From Megascapheus bottae (Eukaryota; Chordata; Mammalia; Rodentia; Geomyidae): a stretch of DNA of 64,000 bases. The stretch covers positions 22,370,777 through 22,434,776 of the forward strand of contig JANJXV010000020.1 of assembly GCA_024803745.1 (NCBI GenBank). The letters run 5' to 3'. The translations under genes and the position numbers were made by a program. The notes under the pieces were generated by a model. It was not told the origin of the DNA, did not search any database, and saw nothing but the letters and a program-made list of their open reading frames with translations. Of the stretch, positions 11,304-22,363 are shown piece by piece; within the stretch, counting starts at the first letter, position 1; every line of letters begins with the position of its first letter.

Positions 11304-12340
11304 AGATAGATAAATAAATACGAAAAAATAACATTAAAAGGGGAAAAAGAAATCCTCCATTAAGAGTGTTAAAATTGGAGCACGTAATGGTTTGCACACA
11401 TGTTAGAAGCTTAGCTAAGAGCCACCTTCCCTCGAGAGGTCCCATGGAGCCTCAGCAGGGGACAGCACTCTTCCAGAGCCGACACAGTGACAAAAGCCTT
11501 CATACTAACAGGAGCTAAATTCCATTTATAAGCTAGAAATTAAAACATGCATCTAATTATCAGTCCTCCAGTGCTTCTGTTATCTTTTGGCATTTATGAG
11601 GGTTAATCAAGTGCCATGATTTCTGCAAATATAACTGGCAGTAATCCACAGTTGATTGAGCTAATTAAATACAACAATTGTCAAGAGCTAAAAATAATGA
11701 GAAAGAAGAATTTTAATGAAATGGTACGCAGAGACACTCCATAAAAGTGTACAGAATCTGATTTTTCCCTAATAGATGTGGGCGCGCGCACGTGTGTGTG
11801 TGTGTGCATGTTAGCTGTTAATACGCCATTTTATAAAGTATAGTATATTCCTAATGTTCAGTTATTAGAAATTTCATTTTTCTTATATTTTGAATGAATA
11901 CTCTCTTATTACATCACAGCAAGAGCACACCGCTATTATTAATCAGAATCTCTTAAACCTAACAAAGATATGGATGCATATGCATGAACAAGTTTCATCT
12001 TCCATTGCTTTTTAATGTATGTGCTATGAGCCAAGAAGTCTAGACTTCTAATGTATCTATTGCTTGCATTCATAAGTTCTGAGTGAGAGTCTGAGTTAGC
12101 ATTTTCTCCCCTGGTGAAGACACCATCCAACACATGACTTTGAAATTCTAGGGGTAGAAATAGAAACAAATATGAAAAACAGGAGTTCAAAGTTATAAGA
12201 AGCAATCTTGCATGTCTCATCCCTAATAGTTTGGCTATGGCCTTTGACAGTTTTCCTTCTAAAATTGTATTCATTTATTTCTACTCTACCTTTTAATGAT
12301 TCCCACCCTCACCCCCCCCCGCCCTGCCCCCTTAGAATGA
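11304..12340. other. Intergenic, no feature recognised
   Basis: Contains only a short GC/GT alternating tract at about 11,780-11,807. The stretch is otherwise AT-rich and unassigned. Confidence 0.5.
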
Positions 12341-12525
12341 CCCCTTAGGTTTGAATGTAGGATCTGTACCTTGCTGTACCAAGGAGGCATGCTCTAGCCC
12401 TAGTGGTAGTTTTAGAGATGGAATCTAGTAAACATTTTTGCCTCATCTAGCCTCAAACTTCCATCTTTCAGATATTGGCTTCCTGAGTAATTAGAATTAC
12501 AAGTGAGAGGCACCAGTGACCAGTT
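12341..12525 (-). mobile_element. Very degenerate SINE, probably B1-headed
   Basis: 'gattggcttcctgagtaatt'-like and 'ttacaag' segments resemble an antisense B1 head. Assignment is weak. Confidence 0.35.
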
Positions 12526-12794
12526 ATTGTTATTGTTCTTATTTCAACATTTTCCAGTGTGAGTTAGCAAGAGCAAAAAAATTGAGAAAGAGAGAGAGGG
12601 GGGGGGAGAGAGAGGTCTGACTGTAATGTTGAGGGTGGTATAGAATGTCATTCCTGGTGAGACCTTCTTGAAAATACGAAATTGATGAGGTAAAGCCTGG
12701 ACTCTCAACCTGTGGCTAGCTAATTCATGATTCTGTCCATGGCTCTGTAATCTATTTTCCAAGGGAAATATGGTGCATCATTTATGGACTGCCT

Positions 12795-12860
12795 TTTTTT
12801 GTGCTGAGGATTGAATTCAGGGTCTTATACTTGCCAGACAGGAACTCTCCTATTTAAGCC
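12795..12860 (-). mobile_element. ID-like monomer remnant
   Basis: 'ctgaggattgaattcagg' and 'acttgccagacaggaactct' resemble an antisense tRNA(Ala)-type ID element. The copy is weak and truncated. Confidence 0.4.
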
Positions 12861-13599
12861 ATACCTCCAGGTCTTTTTGCCTTCATTATTTTTTCAATGG
12901 AACCTCTGATATATTTCTGGCTAACCTGGGCTGCAATCTGGCTGATTTCAGTTCCCCTCATAGCTGGGAAGTCAGGCATATTCCACATGCATGTATTGAG
13001 ATGAGGCTACATGCTTATGCCTGAACCAGCCTGAAAACTTCATTACCTGGATGTCTGCCTCTCAAGTTCCCAGGGTTGCAGACATGAACTACCAACACTC
13101 TACTATGACCTGTCTTTGAGTAGGACAGTGCTCTGCACAAACACAGGTTCTATCACAGCCAGAATTATGTGCTCCTGGAATAAGATTTTTTAACTCAAGA
13201 ACACCAGTTTCCTGCTTCTTCCGAAGAAACCTAAGGGGGCACTTAACATTCAGGGTTACCATGATGATGTAATTGGCTGGGTTGTGCTAAGGTCATCCAT
13301 GCTGAGACAGAGGCAATCCTCACCCTTCAGAGAAAATCCCCTTACAATGACACATTGTGACATCTCTGCTATCGCAGTGTGATGAGAACTCAGAAATGAA
13401 ATCACCCAAATGTGATTTTGACCCAATTACTTTCGTAATGGAAAAAAATCATCTAAGTGGAAAGACCAGAGCTAAATGTTTTTAAAGGGACGATTAGATT
13501 TAATATGATTGAGTAGTTCTTTACTTCTGAAGCTCTAGAAATTTCTCCTAAAATAACCAAATCAACAGGCAGAAGCTCCGAGGACCAGGCTGGCAGGGA

Positions 13600-14030
13600 C
13601 AATGAGCACAGATGTGCTTAGATGCTTTCAGGAATCATGACTTCGTTGTAAGTGATAAACATATATTCCCAACCAAACTGACTTGTCATATATCCAGAAG
13701 TAAAACTCCACTTTGTGGACCTTGTAAACAATTAACAGGCAGTTTAACAAAATGAGGATCAGGAAGACCAGACATATTTTGAATGGAGAGGGAAATATCT
13801 GAATGGGACAGCAGGGACCCGTGGATGAATACAGTCATGATATCCGGTGTATGTATGAGAAAAGGGACAGAGACATGGAAAGCTTGATGTGACTAGTAGA
13901 AGGGGAGGTAGGTTGGAGAAAGAGGGAGAATGATGAAAGGGAAGGCCCTGATCTAGGTGCACTGTACACATAAGTAGATATGCTAAATTGTAACTCCTTT
14001 GTACACATAATTATAGATTAAACAAATGAG
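13600..14030 (+). mobile_element. Eroded LINE-1 3'UTR
   Basis: It shares 'caattaacaggcagtttaac' with LINE-1 3'UTR sequence near 3896-3920, and ends in 'tacacataattatagat' before an A-rich tail. Confidence 0.6.
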
Positions 14031-14034
14031 AAAG

Positions 14035-14233
14035 AATAGCCAAGTATCATAGCTACTCAGGCTAGGAGATCTGAGGATCATGACAAGAAGCCAGCCCAAG
14101 CAAAAAAGTCTGTGACCCTCTTATCTCCAATTAAACTCCAAAAAGCCAGAAGTAGAAGTGTGGCTCAAATAGTAGAGCACTAACTCTGAGCAAAAATGTT
14201 CAAGAACAGGTCCCAAATTCAAGCCCTTGACAC
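14035..14233 (+). mobile_element. B1-headed SINE with Geo-like right monomer
   Basis: Head, TTATCTCCAATTAAAC linker and GTGTGGCTCAAATAGTAGAG right monomer, running into a CA-rich tail. Confidence 0.82.
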
Positions 14234-14282
14234 ACACATACACATACAAACACATACACACACACAGACACACACTCACACA
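14230..14282. repeat. (CA)n-rich microsatellite
   Basis: Interrupted CA repeats grown from the tail of the SINE at 14,035-14,233. Confidence 0.85.
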
Positions 14283-14939
14283 AAGTAGTAACTAGAATTG
14301 TCTATTCAATGGATTTAATGTCACTTCATTTGCTGTGGATTCCTAAATGTACATTTGGAAACAGACTATTTACCTAAGATTTAACACTAAAATATTGAAC
14401 TCTACCCTAAAGTTTAATCTATGGAATAAAAATACATTTCTCATAGAATATTTTTAAAGATATTTTAATACCAAATTTTATATCATACATTAACATGTTT
14501 AAAAAAACCAAGTACTGTATACATAAGATTATGACATGATCATGATGATTACAGTACAAATAAGAATCCTGATCTCCAACAGAGAGTGTATGGCTGAATT
14601 GTGGACTCTTTTTATATGGAAATTCAAATGATTCTTACTTGCAATCCTAACTACCTGAGAGACAGAGCTCAGGAGGTTCACAGTTTGAGGTTAGTCAGAT
14701 GAAGAGCAAGAGTCTAGCACAAGAAAACAAGCCAAGCATGGTGCACGTTTGTGATCCCTGGTGAGCGGGAAACATTAGGAAAAAGATTGTGATTTGGTAA
14801 GGCAAGGATAAAACCCTGTCAGAATAAAAGGAAAGCAAGAGAAGAGCATAAACAATGCACTGAGTTCAAAACTCTATTACCACCAAGAAATGTTAAAAAG
14901 TAAAAATGGATTTTCAAAAAGAGAAAGCACAAATGAAAA

Positions 14940-15253
14940 AAAGTTTTCCCATATATTTTTATTGTAATTAATAGACGGGTTACATTATATTCACCAGATA
15001 GAAGGTGCATTACTTCACATACATTGATACCCTTTCTCATGTCTTGGTCCCCATTTCCCTCACCCGAAAAAAAATTTGGTGGGTCATGGGGCTTGAACTC
15101 TGCCTGGGCACTGTCCCTGGCTACTGCCCTGCCCTTGGGCCAAGCCCCACTTCCTGTTTTCTAGAGGTTACTTGGAGATAAGAGGGTCAGGTCCTTTTGT
15201 ACCCAGGCTGGCTTTGACCCTTGATCCTTAGATCTCAGCCACCACCCCTGGCT
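14940..15253 (-). mobile_element. Composite retroposon: B1-headed SINE fused to a LINE-1 3' end
   Basis: Reading the minus strand, 15,253 to about 15,065 is a B1-headed SINE with Geo-like right monomer. Without a break it continues (15,064-14,952) as LINE-1 3'UTR ('gggaaatggggaccaagaca') ending in an A-rich tail. One 11-bp duplication ACAAATGAAAA (14,929-14,939 and 15,254-15,264) encloses both parts, so they integrated together. The SINE lacks 16 nt (TTGAGCTGAAGAGCTC) present in ordinary members, and the head lacks its CACGCCTGTAATCC block. The copy near 20,621-20,853 shares the junction and the 16-nt deletion. Confidence 0.88.
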
Positions 15254-15457
15254 ACAAATGAAAATTTTGCCTTTAAACTTAGTTGGCGAATTAGTAATGA
15301 TCTCTCTCCCATATATACACACATACACAAACACATACATGTGCCCATACACAATTAGCCACAATACATAGGGTGCATTGTGCTAAAAGCATCCCATCTA
15401 TTAACTTATTAATGTCTTACAACTTAGTACTGACATAAATATACATAAGAAATAAAA

Positions 15458-16108
15458 GCCGGCAACCATGGCTCACACCTGTAATCCTAGCTACTCAGGA
15501 GGCTAAGATCTGAGGATGATGGTTCAAAGCCAGCTTAGGCAGAAAAGCCCCTGAGACTTTTTTTATTGTATTTTATTGTTGGGGTAATGTGTAGGGGGAA
15601 TACAGTTACATTCATCAGGTAGTGGGTGCATTACTTCTCGAATCTTGATACCCTTTCTCATGTTTTTGTCCCCCTCCCCCCGCAATCATCTTGTTTTCCC
15701 CTTCCCTTCCCTATTTCAAATAAACAGATAAATGTGCATATAATACACCAGGTAACAAAGTCAGATACAGGAACCACATGAGATTAACCATAAGGAAAAA
15801 AAAAGAGAAAAGAAATAGCTTCACATAGTACATTAAGAACAACAATCACAAAGATAAACCTCTTGTTTCTATATCCTAGAGTTCATTTCATTATTCTCAT
15901 CATATAATCATATGTACATAGCTTTTAAGCTATTGCGATCCTCTGTTAGGAGAATAATAGATGTGCCCCTGAGACTTTTATCTCAAATTATTCACAGAAA
16001 AAGCCAGAAATGGCTGTAGCTCAAAGTGGAAGAGCACTAGCCTTGAACAAAAAGAAGCTCAGGGATAGCACACAAGCCTAGAGTTAGAGCCCCAGGACTG
16101 GCAAAAAA
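15458..16108 (+). mobile_element. B1-headed SINE split by a LINE-1 insertion
   Basis: The head lies at 15,458-15,561 and the right part at 15,965-16,108. The two halves are separated by the minus-strand LINE-1 at 15,562-15,964, and the insertion duplicated 15 bp of SINE sequence. Confidence 0.9.
15562..15964 (-). mobile_element. 5'-truncated LINE-1 3' end inserted in a SINE
   Basis: It is flanked by the 15-bp duplication GCCCCTGAGACTTTT (15,547-15,561 and 15,965-15,979). On the minus strand it reads as LINE-1 3'UTR with 'gttcttaatgtactatg' and the G-rich tract, ending in AATAAAA-rich tail sequence. Confidence 0.92.
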
Positions 16109-16627
16109 AGAAAAATACAGATGCAATTATGCCAGCATCACATACCTACCTCAGCCACTGTATCTATAGCTACCTATACCGTCACATGTGTATCTGTATC
16201 TAAATCCATCTATCAAACATTTAATAATCATGTGTGCACAGCAATGTGTTACATGCACACACTAAGAACATGAGGGTAACAATAAACATAAGTCTAAATC
16301 TGACTTTCTCTGGAATAAGAACATGAAAATGCCTTCCTAAATAGATTTTGTCTTTTGCAACAGATCTCCTAAAATACTGACACCTTCTTAAACACCTATC
16401 TGCAGCAAATTAAACATTTAATGATTCATATACTTTCTGGATGTTTCTGTATCTGAAGAGACATAGGAAAATTAAAAGCAGGGGAAGTAATCTAGCTCTT
16501 TAAAATAATGTGGTGGAGATGACTGTGGGTGAGTGAGGCTCACTGTGCTGGGATGAGGTGGCTGTTTCTTCACGGATGTTTCAGTTGGGCGGGGCTGCTT
16601 CGTTTTACAAGAAACTATTTGTTTGGA

Positions 16628-16822
16628 AGCCAAATGAACATCTACAATCCTAGCTAATTAGAAGGCTAAGATCAGAGAACCGACAACCTGGGCAGACAAA
16701 TCTGGCATAATCTTCTCTCCAGTTAAGCTAGAAAGGATCTGGAACTCAAGGCATGGCTCAAGTGGTAGAGTGCCAGCCATGAGTGAAACACAAGAGACCT
16801 TGAGTTCAATCCCTAGTAGTGG
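16628..16822 (+). mobile_element. B1-headed SINE, degenerate
   Basis: 'aatcctagctaattagaagg' head and 'catggctcaagtggtagag' right monomer. Its tail expanded into the adjacent CA tract. Confidence 0.8.

Positions 16823-16823
<1 letters not shown>

Positions 16824-16876
<53 letters not shown>
16824..16876. repeat. (CA)n microsatellite
   Basis: About 26 uninterrupted CA units directly after a SINE body. Confidence 0.97.
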
Positions 16877-16878
<2 letters not shown>

Positions 16879-16879
16879 G

Positions 16880-17265
16880 CATATCTTGGTTTGATGATCT
16901 GCTAGGTAGAAATTAGGCAGAAAGTTTTCTAAGGTTTGGGGCCTTTGTTTTTTAACTCTTAAGTATTTTATTTGGGGTAGGGTCTTCACCAGTACTTTCC
17001 AATGAAATTAGAGAGACTGGACCTCTGCCAAAAAGGCTGTCACCCAGGACAAAATTGGCAGCACTTCCCTAGGTGTATTGCTGGTACATCAGGACAGGTC
17101 AGCACTCCCTAGACCACATATCTCCATCCAGCAAAGTCCTCTACCCTTTAAACCACAGTGTACCCTTTATACCAAGTGTATGAAGACCTTTCCATCTAGT
17201 GTCAGGGATGCCTAAGGAGTTGCTACCCTGATCCATAAAATTTACATAACAATTTAAAAAGTATT
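16880..17265. other. Intergenic, no feature recognised
   Basis: Unassigned, with no coding or repeat signature recognised. Confidence 0.45.
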
Positions 17266-17420
17266 CATTTGAGAGGCAAAAGGGGTTTCTCATTATTTTA
17301 ATTTGCGTCTCTTTAGAACACAGGGAAGCTTTTTAAAATGTGCTTATTAGCCATTTTCACTGCTTGTTTTTTACATGATCAGCTCATATCCTTTACTCAA
17401 AAGGCCATTTTAAAAATAAT
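17266..17420 (-). mobile_element. Eroded LINE-1 ORF2 fragment
   Basis: 'ttctcattattttaatttgc' and 'attagccattttcactgctt' match antisense LINE-1 ORF2 in degenerate form. Confidence 0.5.
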
Positions 17421-17999
17421 CATAGCACAAGTACAATTAAATTAAAGTACACAATTTCTTGGAACAGATAATTTCCCAAAAGATTTTAAAGAAAATGATT
17501 TCACAGAGTATTACAGTACCTGCTCTCCAGTAAGTGAATGTAACTTTGAAAATAAAAAGTGCAAATATAGAATTCTTCCACTTTAAAAAAACAACAGGCT
17601 TAGAGAATGTGCTTAGAGAATGGTGAGTGTTTTTCAAATATTCTTGCTATTTGTTTATGTTTTTTTTAATTCCAGTCATAAACAACTAGCAAGGCACTGA
17701 TATATATATACATGTATATATATATATACACATATCCTTAAGAAATTAACATCTAATGTTTCCCTGTTACAAGGGACATGATAAAGTTTGTCACTGAACA
17801 TTGCTTATTTCATGAGAATCTTAAAGATTGAAGGATTTCTACCTTTTGCAACACAACTCTTTCAGAAACTTTAAGGAGCTATTAACATTTTCTTAAGTGC
17901 TTTAGAGTCCCAGGCATAATTTATTTCCTCTTAAGACTAAATATGGTAGAACTATATTGGGAACAAACCTGTTATCACTTAAAACATAAACTTAACATA
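17421..17999. other. Intergenic, no feature recognised
   Basis: AT-rich. A TA/CA simple tract lies at about 17,699-17,735; nothing else assigned. Confidence 0.5.
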
Positions 18000-18290
18000 T
18001 GCTGTAGTAGTTCCACTCCTCTGTATTTGTCCAAGGGAAATGAAAATGTTTGAACAGAGATTTAGCTGAATGCTTTATAAAAAATGTATTAACAATAGCT
18101 AAAGAGTTAGGATGTCCAAAGATCCATAACTACATATGGATAGACCCAGTGGGTTTATCCCTACAGTATAAGACTTAGAGATTTAAAAAAAAAATACTAC
18201 CGATATATGCAACAATATGGATGAACCTTAGAAGCATTATGCTAATTACTATAAACCAAATTCCTTGGATCTTATTTGTACAAACACTCA
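18000..18290 (+). mobile_element. Eroded LINE-1 ORF2 3' fragment
   Basis: 'aacaatagctaaagagttag', 'gcaacaatatggatgaacct' and 'cattatgctaattact' are degenerate versions of the end of LINE-1 ORF2. Confidence 0.65.
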
Positions 18291-18307
18291 AAAGACTGAG
18301 GATTTGG

Positions 18308-18562
18308 TGGAACACAGTGGCTCATGCCTGAAATCCTAGCTACTCAGGAGGCTGTAATCTGAGGACCACAGATCAAAGCCAGCCTCGGCACTAAAGAATG
18401 TGAGACTCTTATTTCCAATTAATCACTAGAAAGTTGGAAGTGGGGCTGTGCCTCAAGGGATAGGGTGATAGCCTTGAGCTGAAGAGCTCAGGGACAGCAC
18501 CCAGGCCCAGGCCCAGAGTTCAAGCCCCATGATTGACAAAAAAAAAAAAAAAAAAAAAAAAA
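18308..18562 (+). mobile_element. B1-headed SINE with Geo-like right monomer
   Basis: Complete, with CAGTGGCTCATGCCTGAAAT head, right monomer and a long A-tail. Confidence 0.92.
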
Positions 18563-20610
18563 GATCTGGGATCATGAGTTCAAGCCACCATGAACTGTGG
18601 AGAAGGAAAAAGAGTAAGAGAAAGGAGAGAAAAAAAAAGAAGGAAGAAGGAGGAGGGGTGGATAGAATGAGAAGAAGTAGAGGTGGGAGAAGAATAAATA
18701 TGACTCAAAAGATTGTGTATTATTTCTCTTTGATGACATACTTCACTTCTCTGAGTCTCTGCTTTATAGACACTAGTTCAGCGGAGATAATGGACACACT
18801 TCCATTTCAGAGCAATTTATCAATAGGCTCTTTAGTAGATTCCTGCTCAGTTTAAGAATCCATTGAAATACGCTATACAGTATGATTCCACTTACATAAC
18901 ACTGGTGTGGGACTGCAGTCTGTGTTTTCTTGCTGGTCTTCACAGGACCAATCAGGGCAGAGTAGAAAGCAAACTGAGGAGTGAAGAGAGTTGGTGTAAG
19001 GAAGCAGTGAGGGAGCCTTCTCAAAGTTGGAAAGTGGAAAAATAAAGGCAGGGTTTGGGAGAATGTGCCAGCAAGAGACAAGAGTAAGGGAACCAGGACA
19101 GAAGAGAGTGTTAGCCATGAGAGAAGATACTCTTCCTCCATCAAGATGGGCTAAAAAGTACCACAGGCAAATTGAAAACAAATTCCTCTAGTGCACCAAA
19201 CATATGCAAAATAGTATATAGATGTGATGAAACTACACAGCCTTTAATGCTGAATAATTGAAGGAGGCATAAATTGTCACTTAAAAATGGTATTTTGCCA
19301 CCTATATAAGAAAGCTCTTCATTTATATGTATGCACATATTTTTTTAGAACCCAGAGTAGGAACTGTCAACTTTTAGTCCACAATATTTAAAATAAGTGA
19401 ATACTGTAGCAAATGTAATTATCCAAATTAAAATCTGTAAATTTCATCTATTAAATAATTTAATGTGAAAATCATTAATTTATTCATATTGCCACATAAA
19501 TTAATATATCTTTTATAAAAAATGGCTCCTATTATATACGTTAAGTTCTCTGTGACTAATTAAATGGTTAGAAGCAAAAGAAGCATTTTAGCCATCTAGC
19601 TATGATGATAATTCTCTCAATAATTTCAGTACCCTTTCTACAAACACAGAACAAAATGCTACAAAATCAGAAACAAAACAAGAACAAAAAAAAAAAAATC
19701 CTGAATTATAGTGACATGAAGCAAAAGCCTAATCACCAGGTAGTCTTCAATGACTTTATAGAACAGAAAGGTTGCTGAAATAGGGCTATGAAGAGCACAT
19801 ACCATATCAGTGAAAATTAACAGAAAAAATTCCCACTCCTATGGTTAACAGAGTAGTCATAAATAAACCACCTCCCATCATAAACAGCTTGGATTTCCTC
19901 CAGGCTCATTCAGTTTGTTTCATGTCCTCAGTATTTGGACATTGTACACACAGAGGAAAAATGCAATCCTCTGAATTTTAGCTAATGTTTGACATTGACA
20001 AGTATGGAAAAACATACACCAGTAATGCATCTATACACTAGAAGTGGTGTGACCAGTTAGAGCTGATAGTTGTAGAGGAGGCATTTTAGAATCCCACAAT
20101 GTGTTCCTCCTTACATAGCTTTCATTAGCCTCTCCAAAGGAATGCCATTTCTTGGCAATATAATGTGAGTGATGATTCTCAAGGTTCTCTGGAGTAGAAA
20201 CTAACAGATTTTTTCCAAAGTGAGGTGCCATGTTCACAGCTGAAATCCCAATCAAATACATGAGAAAATCTAGATGCACCTAACAATCCCCGCTGATAAT
20301 CAGCAAAAAAAATAAATAAATAAAGAAGGCCAGGGAGGAAAGAAAAGAAGAAAAGATACTGAAACCTGAAGTTGCTGACCACTGATAAGAAGCTGGAGGC
20401 AAAAAACAGCAGCATCTCCAGGTTGTGTGCTGACAAATGTGTTCTGTAAGGGGATAATGTGTTCCATCCATGTGCAGTCATAATTATCAGATGTTGCCTC
20501 AGGCTGTATTTCTACATATTGACTATCAATTGTTTATTCTGATTTGTTACAGAAAGTAGAATTTCAATTAGAAGGAATTAGATGGTTTTTATTGTTTTGA
20601 AAAAGTCATG
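18563..20610. other. Intergenic, no feature recognised
   Basis: Includes a GA-rich stretch at about 18,598-18,695. The rest is AT-rich and unassigned, with no supported coding region. Confidence 0.45.
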
Positions 20611-20620
20611 AATAAAGAGT

Positions 20621-20853
20621 GAGTAACCTCTAGAAAACAGGAAGTGGGGCTTGGCTCAAGGGCAGGGCAGTAGCCAGGGACAGTGCCCAGGGGGAGTTCA
20701 AGCCCCATGACCCACCAAATTTTTTTTTGGGTGGGGGAGGGAAATGGGGACCAAGACATGAGAAAGGGTATCAATGTATGTGAAGTAATGCACCTTCTAT
20801 CTGGTGAATATAATGTAACCCTCCTATTAATTACAATAAAAATATATGAAAAA
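20621..20853 (+). mobile_element. Composite SINE/LINE-1 3'-end retroposon, second copy (5' truncated)
   Basis: It begins inside the SINE (GTAACCTCTAGAAAAC), carries the right monomer with the same 16-nt deletion as the 14,940-15,253 copy, crosses the same junction ('cccaccaaatttttttttgg') and continues as LINE-1 3'UTR ('accttctatctggtgaatat') to an A-tail. Probable target duplication AAAGAGT at 20,614-20,620 and 20,854-20,860. The different 5' end and target site show an independent insertion from a shared source. Confidence 0.86.
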
Positions 20854-20866
20854 AAAGAGTAAGGCA

Positions 20867-21060
20867 CTCATAGGTCACATCCATAGTCCTAGATCTGAAG
20901 GATTACAGTTTGAAGCCAGACTGGACAGAGTCTCCAACTTCAATTAATAAACCAAATGCAAAGCTGGAGGCATGAATCAAATGGTAGAGCCCCAGCTGTG
21001 AATAAGAAAAGCCATGTGAGGGCTAAAGATCCTGAGTTCAAGCCAGGAAAATACACACAA
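20867..21060 (+). mobile_element. Degenerate B1-headed SINE
   Basis: 'tagtcctagatctgaagg', 'aatcaaatggtagagcccc' and 'gatcctgagttcaagccagg' mark an old copy next to the composite element. Confidence 0.6.
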
Positions 21061-21538
21061 AAGTTGTCATGAACAACTACCTTTTACTTCAGTAGAGAAA
21101 ATATATCCAATTTTCAATATATTTTAATAAAACATTTATAAAATCCTGTTCCTAAACAAGTTTCTGCTTTTGGTGGAGATAGGGTAATAGAAAACCTCAC
21201 TGATCCTTCTACCTGAAACCAAGAAGACCAGGCAAAATATATTTTAAAGCTTTTAAGACCATCTAATGAGGGTAAGTAATCTTTGAAGTGAGCACTGTTT
21301 GTCCCAGACTAATTCTAGAAAGTTTCTAGATGATTCAGAGGGTGCACTGAAGGAGGAACTTGTTCTATTCACTGGGTGAGGAGCCATGATAAGAGTCAAG
21401 AAGATCAAGCAGATTGGACAGTTCCAGTTCCTGAGACAGAGTATCAGACAAGTGAGAGCTGCACTCAGAGACCTCAGACTTGATTAAGGATGTGGGTCAG
21501 GTAGCCAGAAGAGCTCTAATCATAAGTGAGACTGTGTG

Positions 21539-21540
<2 letters not shown>

Positions 21541-21604
<64 letters not shown>
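21541..21604. repeat. (GT)n microsatellite
   Basis: 32 uninterrupted GT units, the longest perfect dinucleotide tract in the window. Confidence 0.98.
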
Positions 21605-21606
<2 letters not shown>

Positions 21607-21960
21607 GGTTGCTATTACAAACTCCTGAGAGAAACAACTGAAAAGAAGAAAGGATTTATTTTGCCTCACCGTTTCAGTATTTTCAGTTCATGTTCATCTG
21701 GCTCCTTGGCTTTGGACCTGAGATAAGGCCAAAGTATCAAGAAGATGGGAGGCTGTGGCAGAGGCTGCTAATCTCAAGATGGCCAGGAAATGGACCACTA
21801 GACATGAAGGCACTGGGGATAAGAGGCCATTAAGAGACACTCCTACCCCACAGCCTACTTCTTCCAACCAGGTTCCGTCTCCTAATGTTTCCACCATCTA
21901 TCAAAATGGCACCAATAGGTAGGAACCAAGACTTCAACCCTGTGGGGTCATGTTCAAATG
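21605..21960. repeat. Unassigned old interspersed repeat
   Basis: 'aaggatttattttgcctcac' resembles 'aataaaggtatatttggctc' at 23,341, suggesting two old copies of one family. I cannot name the family with confidence. Confidence 0.35.
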
Positions 21961-22092
21961 ATAACACGGAGGAATCTATTCAGGGTCGGGAAAAGAACCA
22001 TCTGAAATGGCAGCACAATGAGCTCTCCATGTTTATAGACTTTGCATCCAAATCAACCAACCACAAACCAAAAACGATTAAAACTAATTTGT

Positions 22093-22322
22093 GCGCCGGC
22101 CCCCAGTGGCCTGTAATCCTAGCTACTCAAGAGACTGATATCTGAGGATCACTGTTCAAAGCCAGCCTGGGCAGAAAAGTCCTCATGAGATTCTTAAATT
22201 CAGTAATCCACTCAACAACTAGAAGTGGCACAGTGGCTCAAGTGGTAGAGCACTAGCCTTGAGCATAAAGAGGCCTAAAGACAGTGATCAGGCCTTGATT
22301 TCAAGCCCCACAACTAACACAT
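22093..22322 (+). mobile_element. B1-headed SINE with Geo-like right monomer
   Basis: Well preserved: AATCCTAGCTACTCAAGAGA head and GTGGCTCAAGTGGTAGAGC right monomer. The tail became an AAT repeat. Confidence 0.92.
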
Positions 22323-22363
22323 AATAATAATAACAACAATAATAATAATAATAACAATAATAA
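22322..22363. repeat. (TAA)n microsatellite
   Basis: Interrupted TAA repeats grown from the A-tail of the SINE before it. Confidence 0.93.
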
